Origin: Paucibacter sediminis
GTDB lineage: Bacteria > Pseudomonadota > Gammaproteobacteria > Burkholderiales > Burkholderiaceae_C
Assembly: GCF_030254645.1 (NCBI RefSeq)
Contig: NZ_CP116346.1
Span: 5,001,001-5,065,000 of the forward strand
Reading direction: 5' to 3'
Length of the DNA: 64,000 nucleotides
Part shown: in pieces, positions 25,957 through 36,909 of the stretch
How the letters are laid out: every line of letters begins with the position of its first letter
Numbering within the stretch: the stretch's first letter is position 1
The notes under the pieces: generated by a model
What the model was told of the DNA's origin: nothing
The model's input: only the letters and a program-made list of their open reading frames with translations
Databases searched by the model: none
Made by a program: the position numbers and the translations under genes

Positions 25957-27906
25957 GTGATCCCACCCGGCTTTATCCAGGACCTGCTTTCCCGTGTCGA
26001 CATCGTCGAGGTCGTCGGCCGCCATGTCGAGCTCAAGAAGGCGGGCATCAACCACAAGGGCCTGTGCCCCTTCCATGGCGAGAAGTCGCCCAGCTTCATC
26101 GTCAGCCCGACGCGCCAGACCTACCACTGCTTCGGCTGCGGCGTGCACGGCAATGCGATCGGCTTCCTGATGGAGCACACCGGCGCCGGCTTTGTCGAGG
26201 CGGTCGAGGACCTGGCCCAGCAGACCGGCATGCAGGTGCCGCAGGACGAGCGCAGCGCCGAGGAGCGCGAACGCGCGCAGGCGCAGAAGCAGCGGCAGGC
26301 CAGCCTGACCGACGTGCTCGCCAGGGCCGGCGAGCATTACCGCGTGCAGCTGAAGAAAAGCCCGCGCGCCATCAACTACCTGAAACAGCGCGGCCTCACC
26401 GGCCAGATCGCGGCCCAGTTCGGGCTGGGCTATGCGCCCGAGGGCTGGCGTGCGCTGGCAAGCGCCTTCCCGGCCTACGACGACCCGCTGCTGGCCGAGT
26501 CCGGCATGGTCATCACGTCCGGCGACGAGGGCGAGGAGCAAAAGCGCTACGACCGCTTCCGCGACCGCATCATGTTCCCGATCCGCAATGTGCAGGGCGA
26601 GGTGATCGGATTCGGCGGCCGTGTGCTCGACAAGGGCGAGCCCAAATACCTCAACTCGCCCGAGACCCCGGTGTTCAGCAAGGGGCGCGAACTCTACGGC
26701 CTGTACGAGGGCCGCCAAGGCCTGCGCCAGCGCGGCTATGCGCTGGTGGTGGAAGGCTATATGGACGTGGTGGCGCTGGCCCAGCACGGCTTCAACAACG
26801 CCGTCGCCACACTGGGCACGGCCTGCACGGCCGAGCATGTGCAGAAGCTGTTCCGCTTCACCGAATCGGTGGTGTTCAGCTTCGACGGCGACGCCGCCGG
26901 CCGGCGCGCCGCCGGCCGGGCGCTGGAGGCCGCCCTGCCCCATGCCACCGATGTGCGCAGCGTCAAGTTCCTGTTCCTGCCCAGCGAGCACGACCCCGAC
27001 TCCTATGTGCGCGAGCTCGGCGCGGAGGCGTTCGAGCGCTGCGTCGCCGAGGCCATCCCGCTCTCGCGCCAGTTGCTGGAGTCCTGCTCCGAGGGGCTCG
27101 ACCTGGGCAGCGCCGAGGGCCGCGCGCGCATGCTGGCGCAGGCCAAGCCCTTGTGGGAGGCCCTGCCGCAGGGGCTGCTGCGCCGCCAACTGCTGGGCGA
27201 CCTGGCGCGGCGCGCCCAACTGCCCGATCAGGAATTGATGGATCTGTGGCAGACCCGTGCGCCGCAGCCCACGCGCGCGGCCAGCCATGAACAGGGCCAT
27301 CCGCCCGACGACTACTGGGCGCCGCCCCCCGAGCATTACGACGATCTGGGCGCACCCGCCGCGCCGGCCGCGCCCACGACCCCGCGCCGCCGCCCCGAGC
27401 AGGCCGGCGGCGAACGCAAGCCCTGGAAGAAGGACTGGAAGCGCCGCGGTCAGGATGACGACCCGACCCTGGGCACACCGCGCCAGCAGCCCGCCGCGCC
27501 CATGGACCATGCGCTGCGCATGCTGCTTCTGCACAGCGCCTGGTGGGAGCGCCTGAGCGACCAGGACCATCAGCTGCTGCACGAACTGCCCGGCGTGCAT
27601 GGCGACCTGGTGGCATGGCTGGAGCGCTTCCTGGTCAACCACGGCGCCTGCGCCTGGTCCGTGCTGCAGGTCAGCCTGGCCGAGGAAGGCCAGTTGGAGG
27701 CCGCACGCCGCGCCTGCGGCGGCCGGCTCGATGCCATGGAAGAGGAGGAGTTGCAGTTCGAGGATCTGCAGCAACTCCTGCGCAAGCTCTGGCTGGACCG
27801 GCTCAGGGGCGAGGCCAGCCAGTTGGCTAGCGCGCCAGTCGGCCCGGACACCCTGGTCAGGCTGAAGGAATTGCACGAACAGATCCGGCTGCTGAGCGCG
27901 GCCTGA
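25957..27906 (+). CDS. dnaG: DNA primase
   Basis: Makes RNA primers for replication with DnaB. The 649-residue protein has the CHC2 zinc finger (Cys37, His40, Cys58, Cys61; GLCPFHGEKSPSF and YHCFGCGVHGNAI), the RNA polymerase basic domain (GEVIGFGGRVLDKGEPKYLN), the Toprim core (VVEGYMDVVAL and FSFDGDAAGRRA), a Pro/Arg-rich linker at about 455-510 and a C-terminal helicase-binding domain. Start is GTG (IPPGFIQDLLSRVDIVEVVG). It precedes rpoD as in the macromolecular-synthesis operon, but rpsU is not in front of it. Confidence 0.97.
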   Translation: MIPPGFIQDLLSRVDIVEVVGRHVELKKAGINHKGLCPFHGEKSPSFIVSPTRQTYHCFGCGVHGNAIGFLMEHTGAGFVEAVEDLAQQTGMQVPQDERSAEERERAQAQKQRQASLTDVLARAGEHYRVQLKKSPRAINYLKQRGLTGQIAAQFGLGYAPEGWRALASAFPAYDDPLLAESGMVITSGDEGEEQKRYDRFRDRIMFPIRNVQGEVIGFGGRVLDKGEPKYLNSPETPVFSKGRELYGLYEGRQGLRQRGYALVVEGYMDVVALAQHGFNNAVATLGTACTAEHVQKLFRFTESVVFSFDGDAAGRRAAGRALEAALPHATDVRSVKFLFLPSEHDPDSYVRELGAEAFERCVAEAIPLSRQLLESCSEGLDLGSAEGRARMLAQAKPLWEALPQGLLRRQLLGDLARRAQLPDQELMDLWQTRAPQPTRAASHEQGHPPDDYWAPPPEHYDDLGAPAAPAAPTTPRRRPEQAGGERKPWKKDWKRRGQDDDPTLGTPRQQPAAPMDHALRMLLLHSAWWERLSDQDHQLLHELPGVHGDLVAWLERFLVNHGACAWSVLQVSLAEEGQLEAARRACGGRLDAMEEEELQFEDLQQLLRKLWLDRLRGEASQLASAPVGPDTLVRLKELHEQIRLLSAA

Positions 27907-27917
27907 CGTCAAATTTT

Positions 27918-27946
27918 TTGACGGACCCGCGTTCTTGGCAGATAAT
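27918..27946 (+). promoter_or_regulatory. Sigma-70 promoter for rpoD
   Basis: TTGACG (27918-27923) and GATAAT (27941-27946) are separated by 17 bases, each one base from consensus. The start would be near 27953, giving a leader of about 300 nt before rpoD. The -35 is embedded in the hairpin CGTCAAA-TTT-TTTGACG (27907-27923) just after the dnaG stop. Confidence 0.75.
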
Positions 27947-27952
27947 TAAGGG

Positions 27953-28256
27953 TTTTCGCGCGTCAAGAGTGACGGCAGCACCTTCCGGAACCGGCCACCC
28001 ACTGACCCTGGGCACCTACATAGAGGTATCAGGCCACCTTTATCCGCTTAAGGGCTGCGTTCTCAAACGTTCACGCTAGCCTTGCACGCGCAAAGCCTTG
28101 TGGCCTGGCCAGATGCCCGCATCTATCCAGGCTGCGAGGCCCATGTTTTTGCCGCCTGGGCATGATCGCGCCGCATCACTCCTTCGGAGTTTTCGCGCTG
28201 AGCTCTCAGGTGGCCGCTTGCATTGCGCCGCCCAAATACCCCATCCGAGGAACTGC
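27953..28256 (+). other. Long 5' leader of rpoD
   Basis: About 300 bases without a credible gene separate the dnaG/rpoD promoter from the rpoD ATG. It contains a small hairpin (ACTCC-TTC-GGAGT followed by TTTT, about 28178-28193) and ends with a good ribosome site (GAGGAA) before the ATG. I recognise no known riboswitch or thermosensor. Confidence 0.5.
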
Positions 28257-30482
<2,226 letters not shown>

Positions 30483-30501
30483 GCGGTACCAACTGCCCAG
30501 C

Positions 30502-30527
30502 AAAGGCCGGCCACGCGCCGGCCTTTT
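30502..30527 (+). terminator. Rho-independent terminator of rpoD
   Basis: GGCCGGC (30505-30511) pairs with GCCGGCC (30517-30523) around CACGC, preceded by AAA and followed by TTTT. It lies 20 bases after the rpoD stop and separates rpoD from the cyclase gene. Confidence 0.88.
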
Positions 30528-30627
30528 CCTTTGCTGCGCAGTACTTCGCGTTTTCGCTGCAATGGCCGTCACGGAGGCCGGGCTACACTGAGACTTAGTT
30601 CACAGCCGCCACCTCGACCACCCGCCC

Positions 30628-31593
30628 ATGACCCAGATACGGGATCGCACCGTCTTGTTTGCCGACCTGCGCGGCAGCACCGGCTTGTTCGAGACCCTGG
30701 GCAACGCCGAAGCGACCTCGGTGGTGACGCATACGGTGAGCCTGATCGGCCAGGCCGTCGATGGTTGCGGCGGCCGCCTGGTGAAGACCCTGGGCGACGG
30801 CCTGATGGCGGTGTTCGACACCCCCCGCGATGGCGTCAAGTCAGCCATCCAGATGCATGAGCTGCTGAAGAAGGTGGTGTCGCGCGGCCGCCAGCACGGC
30901 GCCTCGCCGGGGCTGCGGGCCCTGCGCCTGCAGGTGGCCCTGGCGCGCGGCGAGGTGGTCGAGATGGGCGGCGATTGCTTTGGCGACGCCGTCAACGTGG
31001 CCGCGCGCCTGCTGGATCACGCGGGCGATAACGAGATCCTCATCACCGCCGAGGTGCTGCAGGGCGTGGCCAGCAATACCAAGTCGCGCTTTCGCAGCCT
31101 GGACCGCATCGCGGTGCGCGGCCGCGCCGAGCCGGTGCATGTCTATGTGCTGGACGGCGCGCCCTCCAGCGATGCGGCCGCCACCCAGTTCGGCGAGGTG
31201 GTGCATTCGATGGATCCGGATGGCATCCGCCTGGTCTGGCTGGACCTGGACCGCGTCTTCGACATCGACAGCATGCCCATCGTGCTGGGCCGCAGCACCC
31301 AGGCCACCTACTGCATCACCGATGGCCGCGTGTCGCGTTCGCATGCCCGCATCGACTGGCATGGCGGCAGCTTCTCGCTCACCGACCTCAGCTACAACGG
31401 CACATTTGTGCGCTTTGGCAGCGACGGTGAAATCGTCAGCCTGCGGCGCGGCTCCTGCACCCTGCATGGCAGCGGCGTGATCGGCCTGGGCAGCGCACCG
31501 CTGGACGCCACCTCGCCGACGGTGCGCTTCGAGGTGCTGCACTTTGCCGACACCGAACCCCTGCCCCTGGGCACCTCACGCCTGAAGGGCTGA
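30628..31593 (+). CDS. Class III adenylate/guanylate cyclase-like protein with C-terminal FHA domain
   Basis: 321-residue soluble protein. The N-terminal ~175 residues form a class III nucleotide cyclase: metal ligands Asp13 (FADLRGST) and Asp57 (KTLGDGLMAVF), Lys53, and the FGDAVNVAARL segment with the transition-state Asn123 and Arg127. Residues about 215-310 form an FHA domain with the phosphothreonine-binding residues in place: GRS (221-223), SRSH (236-239) and SYNGTF (255-260). Such cyclases make cAMP or cGMP; which one is not decided here. It starts after the rpoD terminator and is 12 bases before hemH. The FHA points to recognition of a kinase-phosphorylated partner. Confidence 0.88.
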   Translation: MTQIRDRTVLFADLRGSTGLFETLGNAEATSVVTHTVSLIGQAVDGCGGRLVKTLGDGLMAVFDTPRDGVKSAIQMHELLKKVVSRGRQHGASPGLRALRLQVALARGEVVEMGGDCFGDAVNVAARLLDHAGDNEILITAEVLQGVASNTKSRFRSLDRIAVRGRAEPVHVYVLDGAPSSDAAATQFGEVVHSMDPDGIRLVWLDLDRVFDIDSMPIVLGRSTQATYCITDGRVSRSHARIDWHGGSFSLTDLSYNGTFVRFGSDGEIVSLRRGSCTLHGSGVIGLGSAPLDATSPTVRFEVLHFADTEPLPLGTSRLKG

Positions 31594-31605
31594 ACCTTCT
31601 TCTCC

Positions 31606-32697
31606 ATGAGCTTCCAGTCCGAACCTGCCTTTAGCCACGGCAGCGCGCCCAAGATCGGCGTGCTGTTCTGCAACCTCGGCACGCCCGAGGCCGCCACCGC
31701 GCCGGCCTTGCGCCGTTACCTGGCGCAGTTCCTCGGCGACCCGCGCGTGGTGGAGATTCCGCGCCTGGTCTGGCTGGCCATCCTGCACGGCATCATCCTG
31801 CGCGTGCGGCCGGCCAAGTCGGCCGCCAAGTACGCCAGCGTCTGGACGCCCGAGGGCTCGCCGCTGAAGGTCTGGACCGAGAAGCAGGCCAAGCTCCTGC
31901 AAGGCCAGCTGGGCCAGCGCGGGCACCATCTGGTGGTGCGCTACGCCATGCGTTACGGCCAGCCCGCCATCGCCGCCCAGCTCGATGCCCTGCGGGCCGA
32001 AGGCGTGACGCGCGTGCTGGTGCTGCCCGCCTATCCCCAGTATTCCGCCGCCACCACCGCCAGCGTGGTGGACGACGTGGCGCGCTGGGCACTCAAGACC
32101 CGGCACCTGCCCGAGCTGCGGTTCATCAACCGCTACCACGACGACCCGGCCTATATCGCCGCCTTGGCCGAGAGCGTGCGCAGCCACTGGCAGCGCGAGG
32201 GCCGCGGCGACAAGCTGCTGATGAGCTTTCACGGCATGCCCGCCCGCACCCTCGCCCTGGGCGACCCCTATCACTGCGAATGCCTGAAGACCGGCCGCCT
32301 GCTGGCCGAGGCCCTGGGCCTGGGCAAGGAGCAGTACCTGGTGACCTTCCAGAGCCGCTTCGGCAAGGCCAAGTGGCTGGAGCCCTATACCGAACCCAGC
32401 CTGATCCAGCTGGCCCGGCAAGGCCTGAAATCGGTGGACGTGATCTGCCCGGGCTTCAGCGCCGACTGCCTGGAAACGTTGGAAGAAATCGCCCAGGAAG
32501 CGCAGCAGGCCTTCAAGAACGCGGGCGGCCAACGCTTCAGCTACATCCCCTGCCTGAACGACAGCCCGGCCGGCATGCGTGCCCTGGCCGAGCTGGCCGA
32601 GCGCCACTTGCAGGGCTGGCCCAGCAAGACGCCGAGCGCCGCCGCCGAGCTGCAGCAGCAGCGCCAGCGCGCCTTGGACGCCGGCGCCAGCCGCTGA
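31606..32697 (+). CDS. hemH: Ferrochelatase
   Basis: Inserts Fe(2+) into protoporphyrin IX, the last step of protoheme synthesis. The 363-residue protein has the N-terminal KIGVLFCNLGTPEAATAPAL motif, RYGQPAI, VLPAYPQYSAATTASV, the catalytic LMSFHGMPARTLALGDPYHC with the conserved His, FQSRFGKAKWLEPYT and VICPGFSADCLETLEEI with the conserved Glu pair. Length fits proteobacterial enzymes. It is 12 bases after the cyclase gene, and its stop is three bases from the stop of the convergent tctA. Confidence 0.97.
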   Translation: MSFQSEPAFSHGSAPKIGVLFCNLGTPEAATAPALRRYLAQFLGDPRVVEIPRLVWLAILHGIILRVRPAKSAAKYASVWTPEGSPLKVWTEKQAKLLQGQLGQRGHHLVVRYAMRYGQPAIAAQLDALRAEGVTRVLVLPAYPQYSAATTASVVDDVARWALKTRHLPELRFINRYHDDPAYIAALAESVRSHWQREGRGDKLLMSFHGMPARTLALGDPYHCECLKTGRLLAEALGLGKEQYLVTFQSRFGKAKWLEPYTEPSLIQLARQGLKSVDVICPGFSADCLETLEEIAQEAQQAFKNAGGQRFSYIPCLNDSPAGMRALAELAERHLQGWPSKTPSAAAELQQQRQRALDAGASR

Positions 32698-32700
32698 GCC

Positions 32701-34194
32701 TCAGCGGCGCCGCGCCCGCGCGCGCCAGCGCAGAAAGCGCGGCAGCAGCAACACCACCGCCACCAGCACCAGCAGGCCCAGCGAGAGCGGCCGCTCGACG
32801 AACACCGTCCAGTGCCCGCCGCCGATCGCCACCGCATTGCGCAGATGGGCCTCGGCGAGCGGGCCCAGGATCATGCCCACCACCACCGGCGCGGTGGGGA
32901 AGTCGAAGCGCCGCATCACGACGCCGAGCAGGCCGATGGCCAGCATCAGGTAGAGGTCGAAGGCGCTCTGGCGCATGCCGTACACACCCACGGTGGCGAA
33001 GATCAGGATGCCGGCATAGAGCTGCGGCTTGGGAATCTTCAGCAGCTTGACCCACAGGCCCACCATCGGCAGGTTCAGTACCAGCAGCATCACGTTGCCA
33101 ATGTAGAGCGAGGCGATCAGCGCCCACACCAGCGTCGACGAGGTCTGGAACAGCTGCGGGCCGGCCTGGATGCCGTAGTTCTGCAGGGCACTGAGCAGGA
33201 TGGCGGCGGTCACCGAGGTCGGGATGCCGAGGGTCAGCAGCGGCACCAGGGTGGCCGTCACCGCCGCATTGTTGGCCGCCTCCGGCCCCGCCACGCCCTC
33301 GATGGCGCCGGTGCTGCCAAACTCTTCCTTGTGCTGCGACAGCTTGCGCTCGGTGGCATAGCTCAGAAAGGTCGGGATCTCGGAGCCGCCGGCCGGGATG
33401 GTGCCGAAGGGAAAACCGATGAAGGTGCCGCGCAGCCAGGCGGGCCAGGAGCGCTTCCACTCGCTGCGCGTCATGTGCACGCTGCTCAGCTTGTTGAGGT
33501 TCTGCTCCTCGCGGCCCTCGTAGAGCGCGTTGTAGAGCGTCTCCCCGACCGCGAACAGGCCCACCGCCACCAGCACCACCTCGATGCCGTCCATGAACTC
33601 GGGCACGCCCGCGGTGTAGCGCACCTGGCCGGTGATCTGGTCCAGGCCCACCAGACCCATGGCCAGGCCGATGAACAGCGCCGTCATGCCGCGCAAGGTG
33701 CTGGCGCCCAGCACCGCGCTGACGGTGGTGAAGGCCAGCAGCATCAGGCAGAAATACTCCGGCGGGCCCAGCGTGACGGCAAAGTCCGACACCACCGGCG
33801 CGAACAGCGTCACCAGCACGGTCGCGATCGTGCCGGCCACGAAGGAACCGATCGCCGAGGTGGCCAGCGCCGCACCGGCGCGGCCGTTCTTGGCCATCTT
33901 GAAGCCCTCCAGCGCCGTCACCATGGTGCCGGTCTCGCCCGGGGTGTTGAGCAGGATGGAGGTGGTGGAGCCGCCGTACATGGCACCGTAATAGATGCCG
34001 GCAAAGAAAATCATCGAGGCGGTGGGCTCCACCTGCGAGGTGATCGGCAGCAGCATCGCCACCGTCACCGCCGGGCCCAGGCCCGGCAGCACGCCGATGG
34101 CCGTGCCGATGGCGCAGCCCAGAAAGGCCCATAACAGGTTGATGGGTGTGCCGGCAGTGGCAAAGCCGCCCAGCAATTGGTTCCAGAGTTCCAT
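32701..34194 (-). CDS. tctA: Tripartite tricarboxylate transporter, large permease TctA
   Basis: 497-residue membrane protein with about 11-12 helices, the large subunit of the TTT family that takes up citrate or related carboxylates with the binding protein TctC. Family signatures are the early glycine-rich loop [40 protein letters not shown] and the repeat-like [20 protein letters not shown]. The end is Arg-rich. It is the last gene of porin-tctC-tctB-tctA, 15 bases after tctB, and meets hemH head-on with a three-base gap. Confidence 0.95.
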   Translation of the reverse strand: MELWNQLLGGFATAGTPINLLWAFLGCAIGTAIGVLPGLGPAVTVAMLLPITSQVEPTASMIFFAGIYYGAMYGGSTTSILLNTPGETGTMVTALEGFKMAKNGRAGAALATSAIGSFVAGTIATVLVTLFAPVVSDFAVTLGPPEYFCLMLLAFTTVSAVLGASTLRGMTALFIGLAMGLVGLDQITGQVRYTAGVPEFMDGIEVVLVAVGLFAVGETLYNALYEGREEQNLNKLSSVHMTRSEWKRSWPAWLRGTFIGFPFGTIPAGGSEIPTFLSYATERKLSQHKEEFGSTGAIEGVAGPEAANNAAVTATLVPLLTLGIPTSVTAAILLSALQNYGIQAGPQLFQTSSTLVWALIASLYIGNVMLLVLNLPMVGLWVKLLKIPKPQLYAGILIFATVGVYGMRQSAFDLYLMLAIGLLGVVMRRFDFPTAPVVVGMILGPLAEAHLRNAVAIGGGHWTVFVERPLSLGLLVLVAVVLLLPRFLRWRARARRR

Positions 34195-34209
34195 ATCGGC
34201 TCGCTATCC

Positions 34210-34737
34210 TCAGATCCAGCCGCCGCTGGTGACGCCCGGCAGGTTGATGGCCAGCAGCTTGGTGAACATCCAGAACACCGGCGCGGCGATCAGCAGCCCG
34301 GTCACGCCGTCGATCAGGGTCTGGCGCGCGTCGCCGGCGCCCCTGCCCTCGGCCACGCGCATGCCGCGCACCGCCAATGCGAAGCACAGGCTGCAGGCCA
34401 GCACGAAACCGATCTGGGTGATGAGCGCGGCATTCGCGACGATGCCGGCCACCACCCAGCTGACGGCGCGCCAGTCGGCACGCTCGCCCCCGGAGGGTTT
34501 CTGCATGACGCGATAGCCACCGCTGCGCGCCTCCCAGATCAGCCAGGCGCCGCACAGCAGCAGCACCGCCGACACCAGCCAGGGCAAGGCGTTGGGGCCC
34601 ACGCCCGCATAGCCGGCCTCGGCCGAGACAAAGCTGGCGCCATAGGCCATCACGGCGCCCACCAGCAGGGCGCCCACGCCGACCAGGGTCTGGTGCAGCA
34701 CCTGGGTGGGAGAGAGAGGAGCAGCGGTTTCCGACAC
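34210..34737 (-). CDS. tctB: Tripartite tricarboxylate transporter, small permease TctB
   Basis: 175-residue membrane protein with four to five helices (TLVGVGALLVGAVMAYGASF; LPWLVSAVLLLCGAWLIW; AVSWVVAGIVANAALI; IGFVLACSLCFALAV; GVTGLLIAAPVFWMFTKLLA). The pattern GVGPNALPWLVS near helix 2 is typical of TctB. It lies between tctC (10 bases) and tctA (15 bases). TctB sequences are poorly conserved, so the call rests partly on context. Confidence 0.9.
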   Translation of the reverse strand: MSETAAPLSPTQVLHQTLVGVGALLVGAVMAYGASFVSAEAGYAGVGPNALPWLVSAVLLLCGAWLIWEARSGGYRVMQKPSGGERADWRAVSWVVAGIVANAALITQIGFVLACSLCFALAVRGMRVAEGRGAGDARQTLIDGVTGLLIAAPVFWMFTKLLAINLPGVTSGGWI

Positions 34738-34747
34738 GGCAGCGCCC

Positions 34748-35710
34748 TCAGATCATGCCGGACTTGGCCATGATGGCGCGCAGCATCGCGAACTCCTGGT
34801 CCACGAAGTCGGCGAAGGCCTTGCCGGTCAGCAGGGCCGGCGTCCAGCTGTTCTTCTCCAGCGCCTCGATCCAGGCCTTGTTCCTGAACACCGCCGTCAC
34901 CATGTCGGTGAGCGCCTTGTGCTGCTCGGGCGTGATGCCAGGTGCCGCGTAGACGCCGCGCCAGTTGCCGATCTCGACATTGATGCCCTGCTCCTTCAGC
35001 GTCGGCACGTTGACGCCCTTGAGCCGCGTCGGCGAGGTCACCGCCAGGGCGCGCATCTTGCCGCTGTCGATGTACTGCGAGAACTCGGAATAGCCGCTGC
35101 CGCCGACGGTGACGTTGCCGCCCAGGATCGCGGCCGTGGCCTCGCCGCCGCCGCGGAAGGGCACATAGTTGATCTTGGACGCGTCCACGCCCACCTCGCG
35201 CGCGATCATCGCCGCGGCGATGTGTTCGGTGGAGCCGCGCGAGCCGCCGCCCCATTTGACGCTGGAGGGATCCTTCTTCATCTGCTCGACCACGTCCTTG
35301 ATGGTCTTGAGCGGCGAGGCCGCATGCACGACGAAGACGTTGTACTCGCTGGTCAGGCGGGCCACCGGCGTGGCCTGGCTCAGGTTCACCGGCGGCTTGC
35401 CGGTGATGATGCCGCCCAGCATCACCGCGCCCATCACCATCAGCGCGTTCGGGTCGCTCTTGGCCGCATTGACGAACTGCGCCAGACCGATCGCACCCGC
35501 GGCGCCGCCCTTGTTCTCGTACTGCACCGAGGCCGCCAGGCCGGCGTCCTGCAGGGCCTTGCCCAGCGCGCGGCCGGTGGTGTCCCAGCCGCCGCCCGGG
35601 TTGGCGGGGATCATCATCTTGAGGTTGGCCCCCGCGGCCTGAGCCCCCAGAGGCAGGGTGCCGGTGGCGGCCAGGGCCGCCAGGGATTTCAGAAATTGGT
35701 CTCGACGCAT
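34748..35710 (-). CDS. tctC: Tripartite tricarboxylate transporter substrate-binding protein TctC (Bug family)
   Basis: 320-residue periplasmic solute receptor of the Bug/TctC family, greatly expanded in Burkholderiales. A signal peptide (SLAALAATGTLPLGAQAAG) is followed by LKMMIPANPGGGWDTTGRAL, with the family's carboxylate-binding P-x-x-x-G-G motif, YENKGGAAGAIGLAQF, the AASPLKTIKDVVEQMKKDPS segment and GGSGYSEF. It is transcribed after a porin gene (33-base gap) and before tctBA. The ligand, presumably a tri- or dicarboxylate, is inferred from the neighbouring TctDE system. Confidence 0.94.
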   Translation of the reverse strand: MRRDQFLKSLAALAATGTLPLGAQAAGANLKMMIPANPGGGWDTTGRALGKALQDAGLAASVQYENKGGAAGAIGLAQFVNAAKSDPNALMVMGAVMLGGIITGKPPVNLSQATPVARLTSEYNVFVVHAASPLKTIKDVVEQMKKDPSSVKWGGGSRGSTEHIAAAMIAREVGVDASKINYVPFRGGGEATAAILGGNVTVGGSGYSEFSQYIDSGKMRALAVTSPTRLKGVNVPTLKEQGINVEIGNWRGVYAAPGITPEQHKALTDMVTAVFRNKAWIEALEKNSWTPALLTGKAFADFVDQEFAMLRAIMAKSGMI

Positions 35711-35743
35711 GGCTGTCTCCTGTTCTTTGTGCAGACCGGACGA

Positions 35744-36772
35744 TCAGAACGAGTGATAGATGCCGAGCTCGGTACCGCGCGATCCCTGGCCGGCCGCCAC
35801 GGACGAGCCACCGGGGATCAGGTACTTGCCCGTGGCGCTATTGCTCACCCGAGACATCGTGCCATACAAGGAGGTGCGCTTGGACAGGGCATATACGTAA
35901 CCAAGGGCAAGCTGCTGACCCTTGTAGTCGGTGGCCGGCGCCGCATTCGTCAGATGCGCGCTGACATAGCTGGCGCGCAGCGTGCCCTTGCCGATCGCGT
36001 ACGTCGCACCCAGCACCCAGTTCGACTGCTTCTTGCTGGCCTGTTTGCTGGTGTGCAGCAAGCCGAACAGCTTCAGCTCGTTGAGCGCGTAGCTGGCGCC
36101 CAGGCTGGCCACCTTGAACTTGTCGCCGGCGGCGGTGTTGGTGGTGTCGGAGACCGACACCGCCACATCCAGCGGGCCGCTCGCGTAGCCCAGGCGCATG
36201 CCTAGGTACTTGCCGGTGGACCCCTCGCCCGCGGCCGCCATCGCCTGGCCATAGACCCCGCCCAGGCCGCCGGGCAGGAAGTAGCCCACCGAGTTGTCTG
36301 AACGCACCACCGTCTTGGCGCTGCCGGACGCGCCATCGAAGCCGTAGACCAGATTGCTGGCCGCACCCACGCCGTTGGTGCCGAAGGGGTTGAAGCGGCT
36401 GATGTTCCAGAAGGTGGGCGTGTAGTCGCGGCCGAGGCGAACTTCGCCGGCGGTCGTGCTGGCCAGGCTCACCGTGGCGCGGCGGCGCCAATCGCCGCCG
36501 GCACCGGTATCGGGGCCGATCGCGCCCTCCAGATGGAAGCTGGCGCTGAGGCCGCCGCCCAGGTCCTCGGTGCCGCGGAAGCCGAGCCGGCTGGTCTGCA
36601 TGCCGTCGATGCTCAGCAGCGACACCGACTTGCTGCCGTTCGTGAGGCGCTGCACGCCCAGGTCGAGCACGCCGAACACGGTCACGCTGGACTGGGCCAA
36701 CGCCGCGCCGGTGCAGGCGCCCATCAGCGTCAGGGCCAGGGGGGCGCGGCGGAAGAGTTTCGTCGGTGTCAT
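35744..36772 (-). CDS. Outer-membrane porin (Burkholderiales trimeric porin type)
   Basis: 342-residue outer-membrane beta-barrel. Signal peptide with cleavage near ALA-QSSVTVFGVLDLG, the characteristic opening of betaproteobacterial general porins, then SRLGFRGTEDLGGGLSASFHLEG and LGRDYTPTFWNI, ending with a terminal Phe (GIYHSF) as BamA substrates do. It is the first gene in front of tctCBA and divergent from tctDE. The position suggests it admits the carboxylate taken up by TctCBA, a role played in Pseudomonas by the unrelated-class porin OpdH. Confidence 0.94.
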   Translation of the reverse strand: MTPTKLFRRAPLALTLMGACTGAALAQSSVTVFGVLDLGVQRLTNGSKSVSLLSIDGMQTSRLGFRGTEDLGGGLSASFHLEGAIGPDTGAGGDWRRRATVSLASTTAGEVRLGRDYTPTFWNISRFNPFGTNGVGAASNLVYGFDGASGSAKTVVRSDNSVGYFLPGGLGGVYGQAMAAAGEGSTGKYLGMRLGYASGPLDVAVSVSDTTNTAAGDKFKVASLGASYALNELKLFGLLHTSKQASKKQSNWVLGATYAIGKGTLRASYVSAHLTNAAPATDYKGQQLALGYVYALSKRTSLYGTMSRVSNSATGKYLIPGGSSVAAGQGSRGTELGIYHSF

Positions 36773-36909
36773 CGGTTTGTCTCCGTGGTTTGTAGGAATG
36801 CACCACGATGGTGGCCAGCCAAGCTGTCAAACCGCTGTCCGCGGCGCCCGGGAAAACCACAAGGGCCGGCCCGCTGCGGCGCCGGCCGCCGCGCTGTTAA
36901 GGTGGCGGC

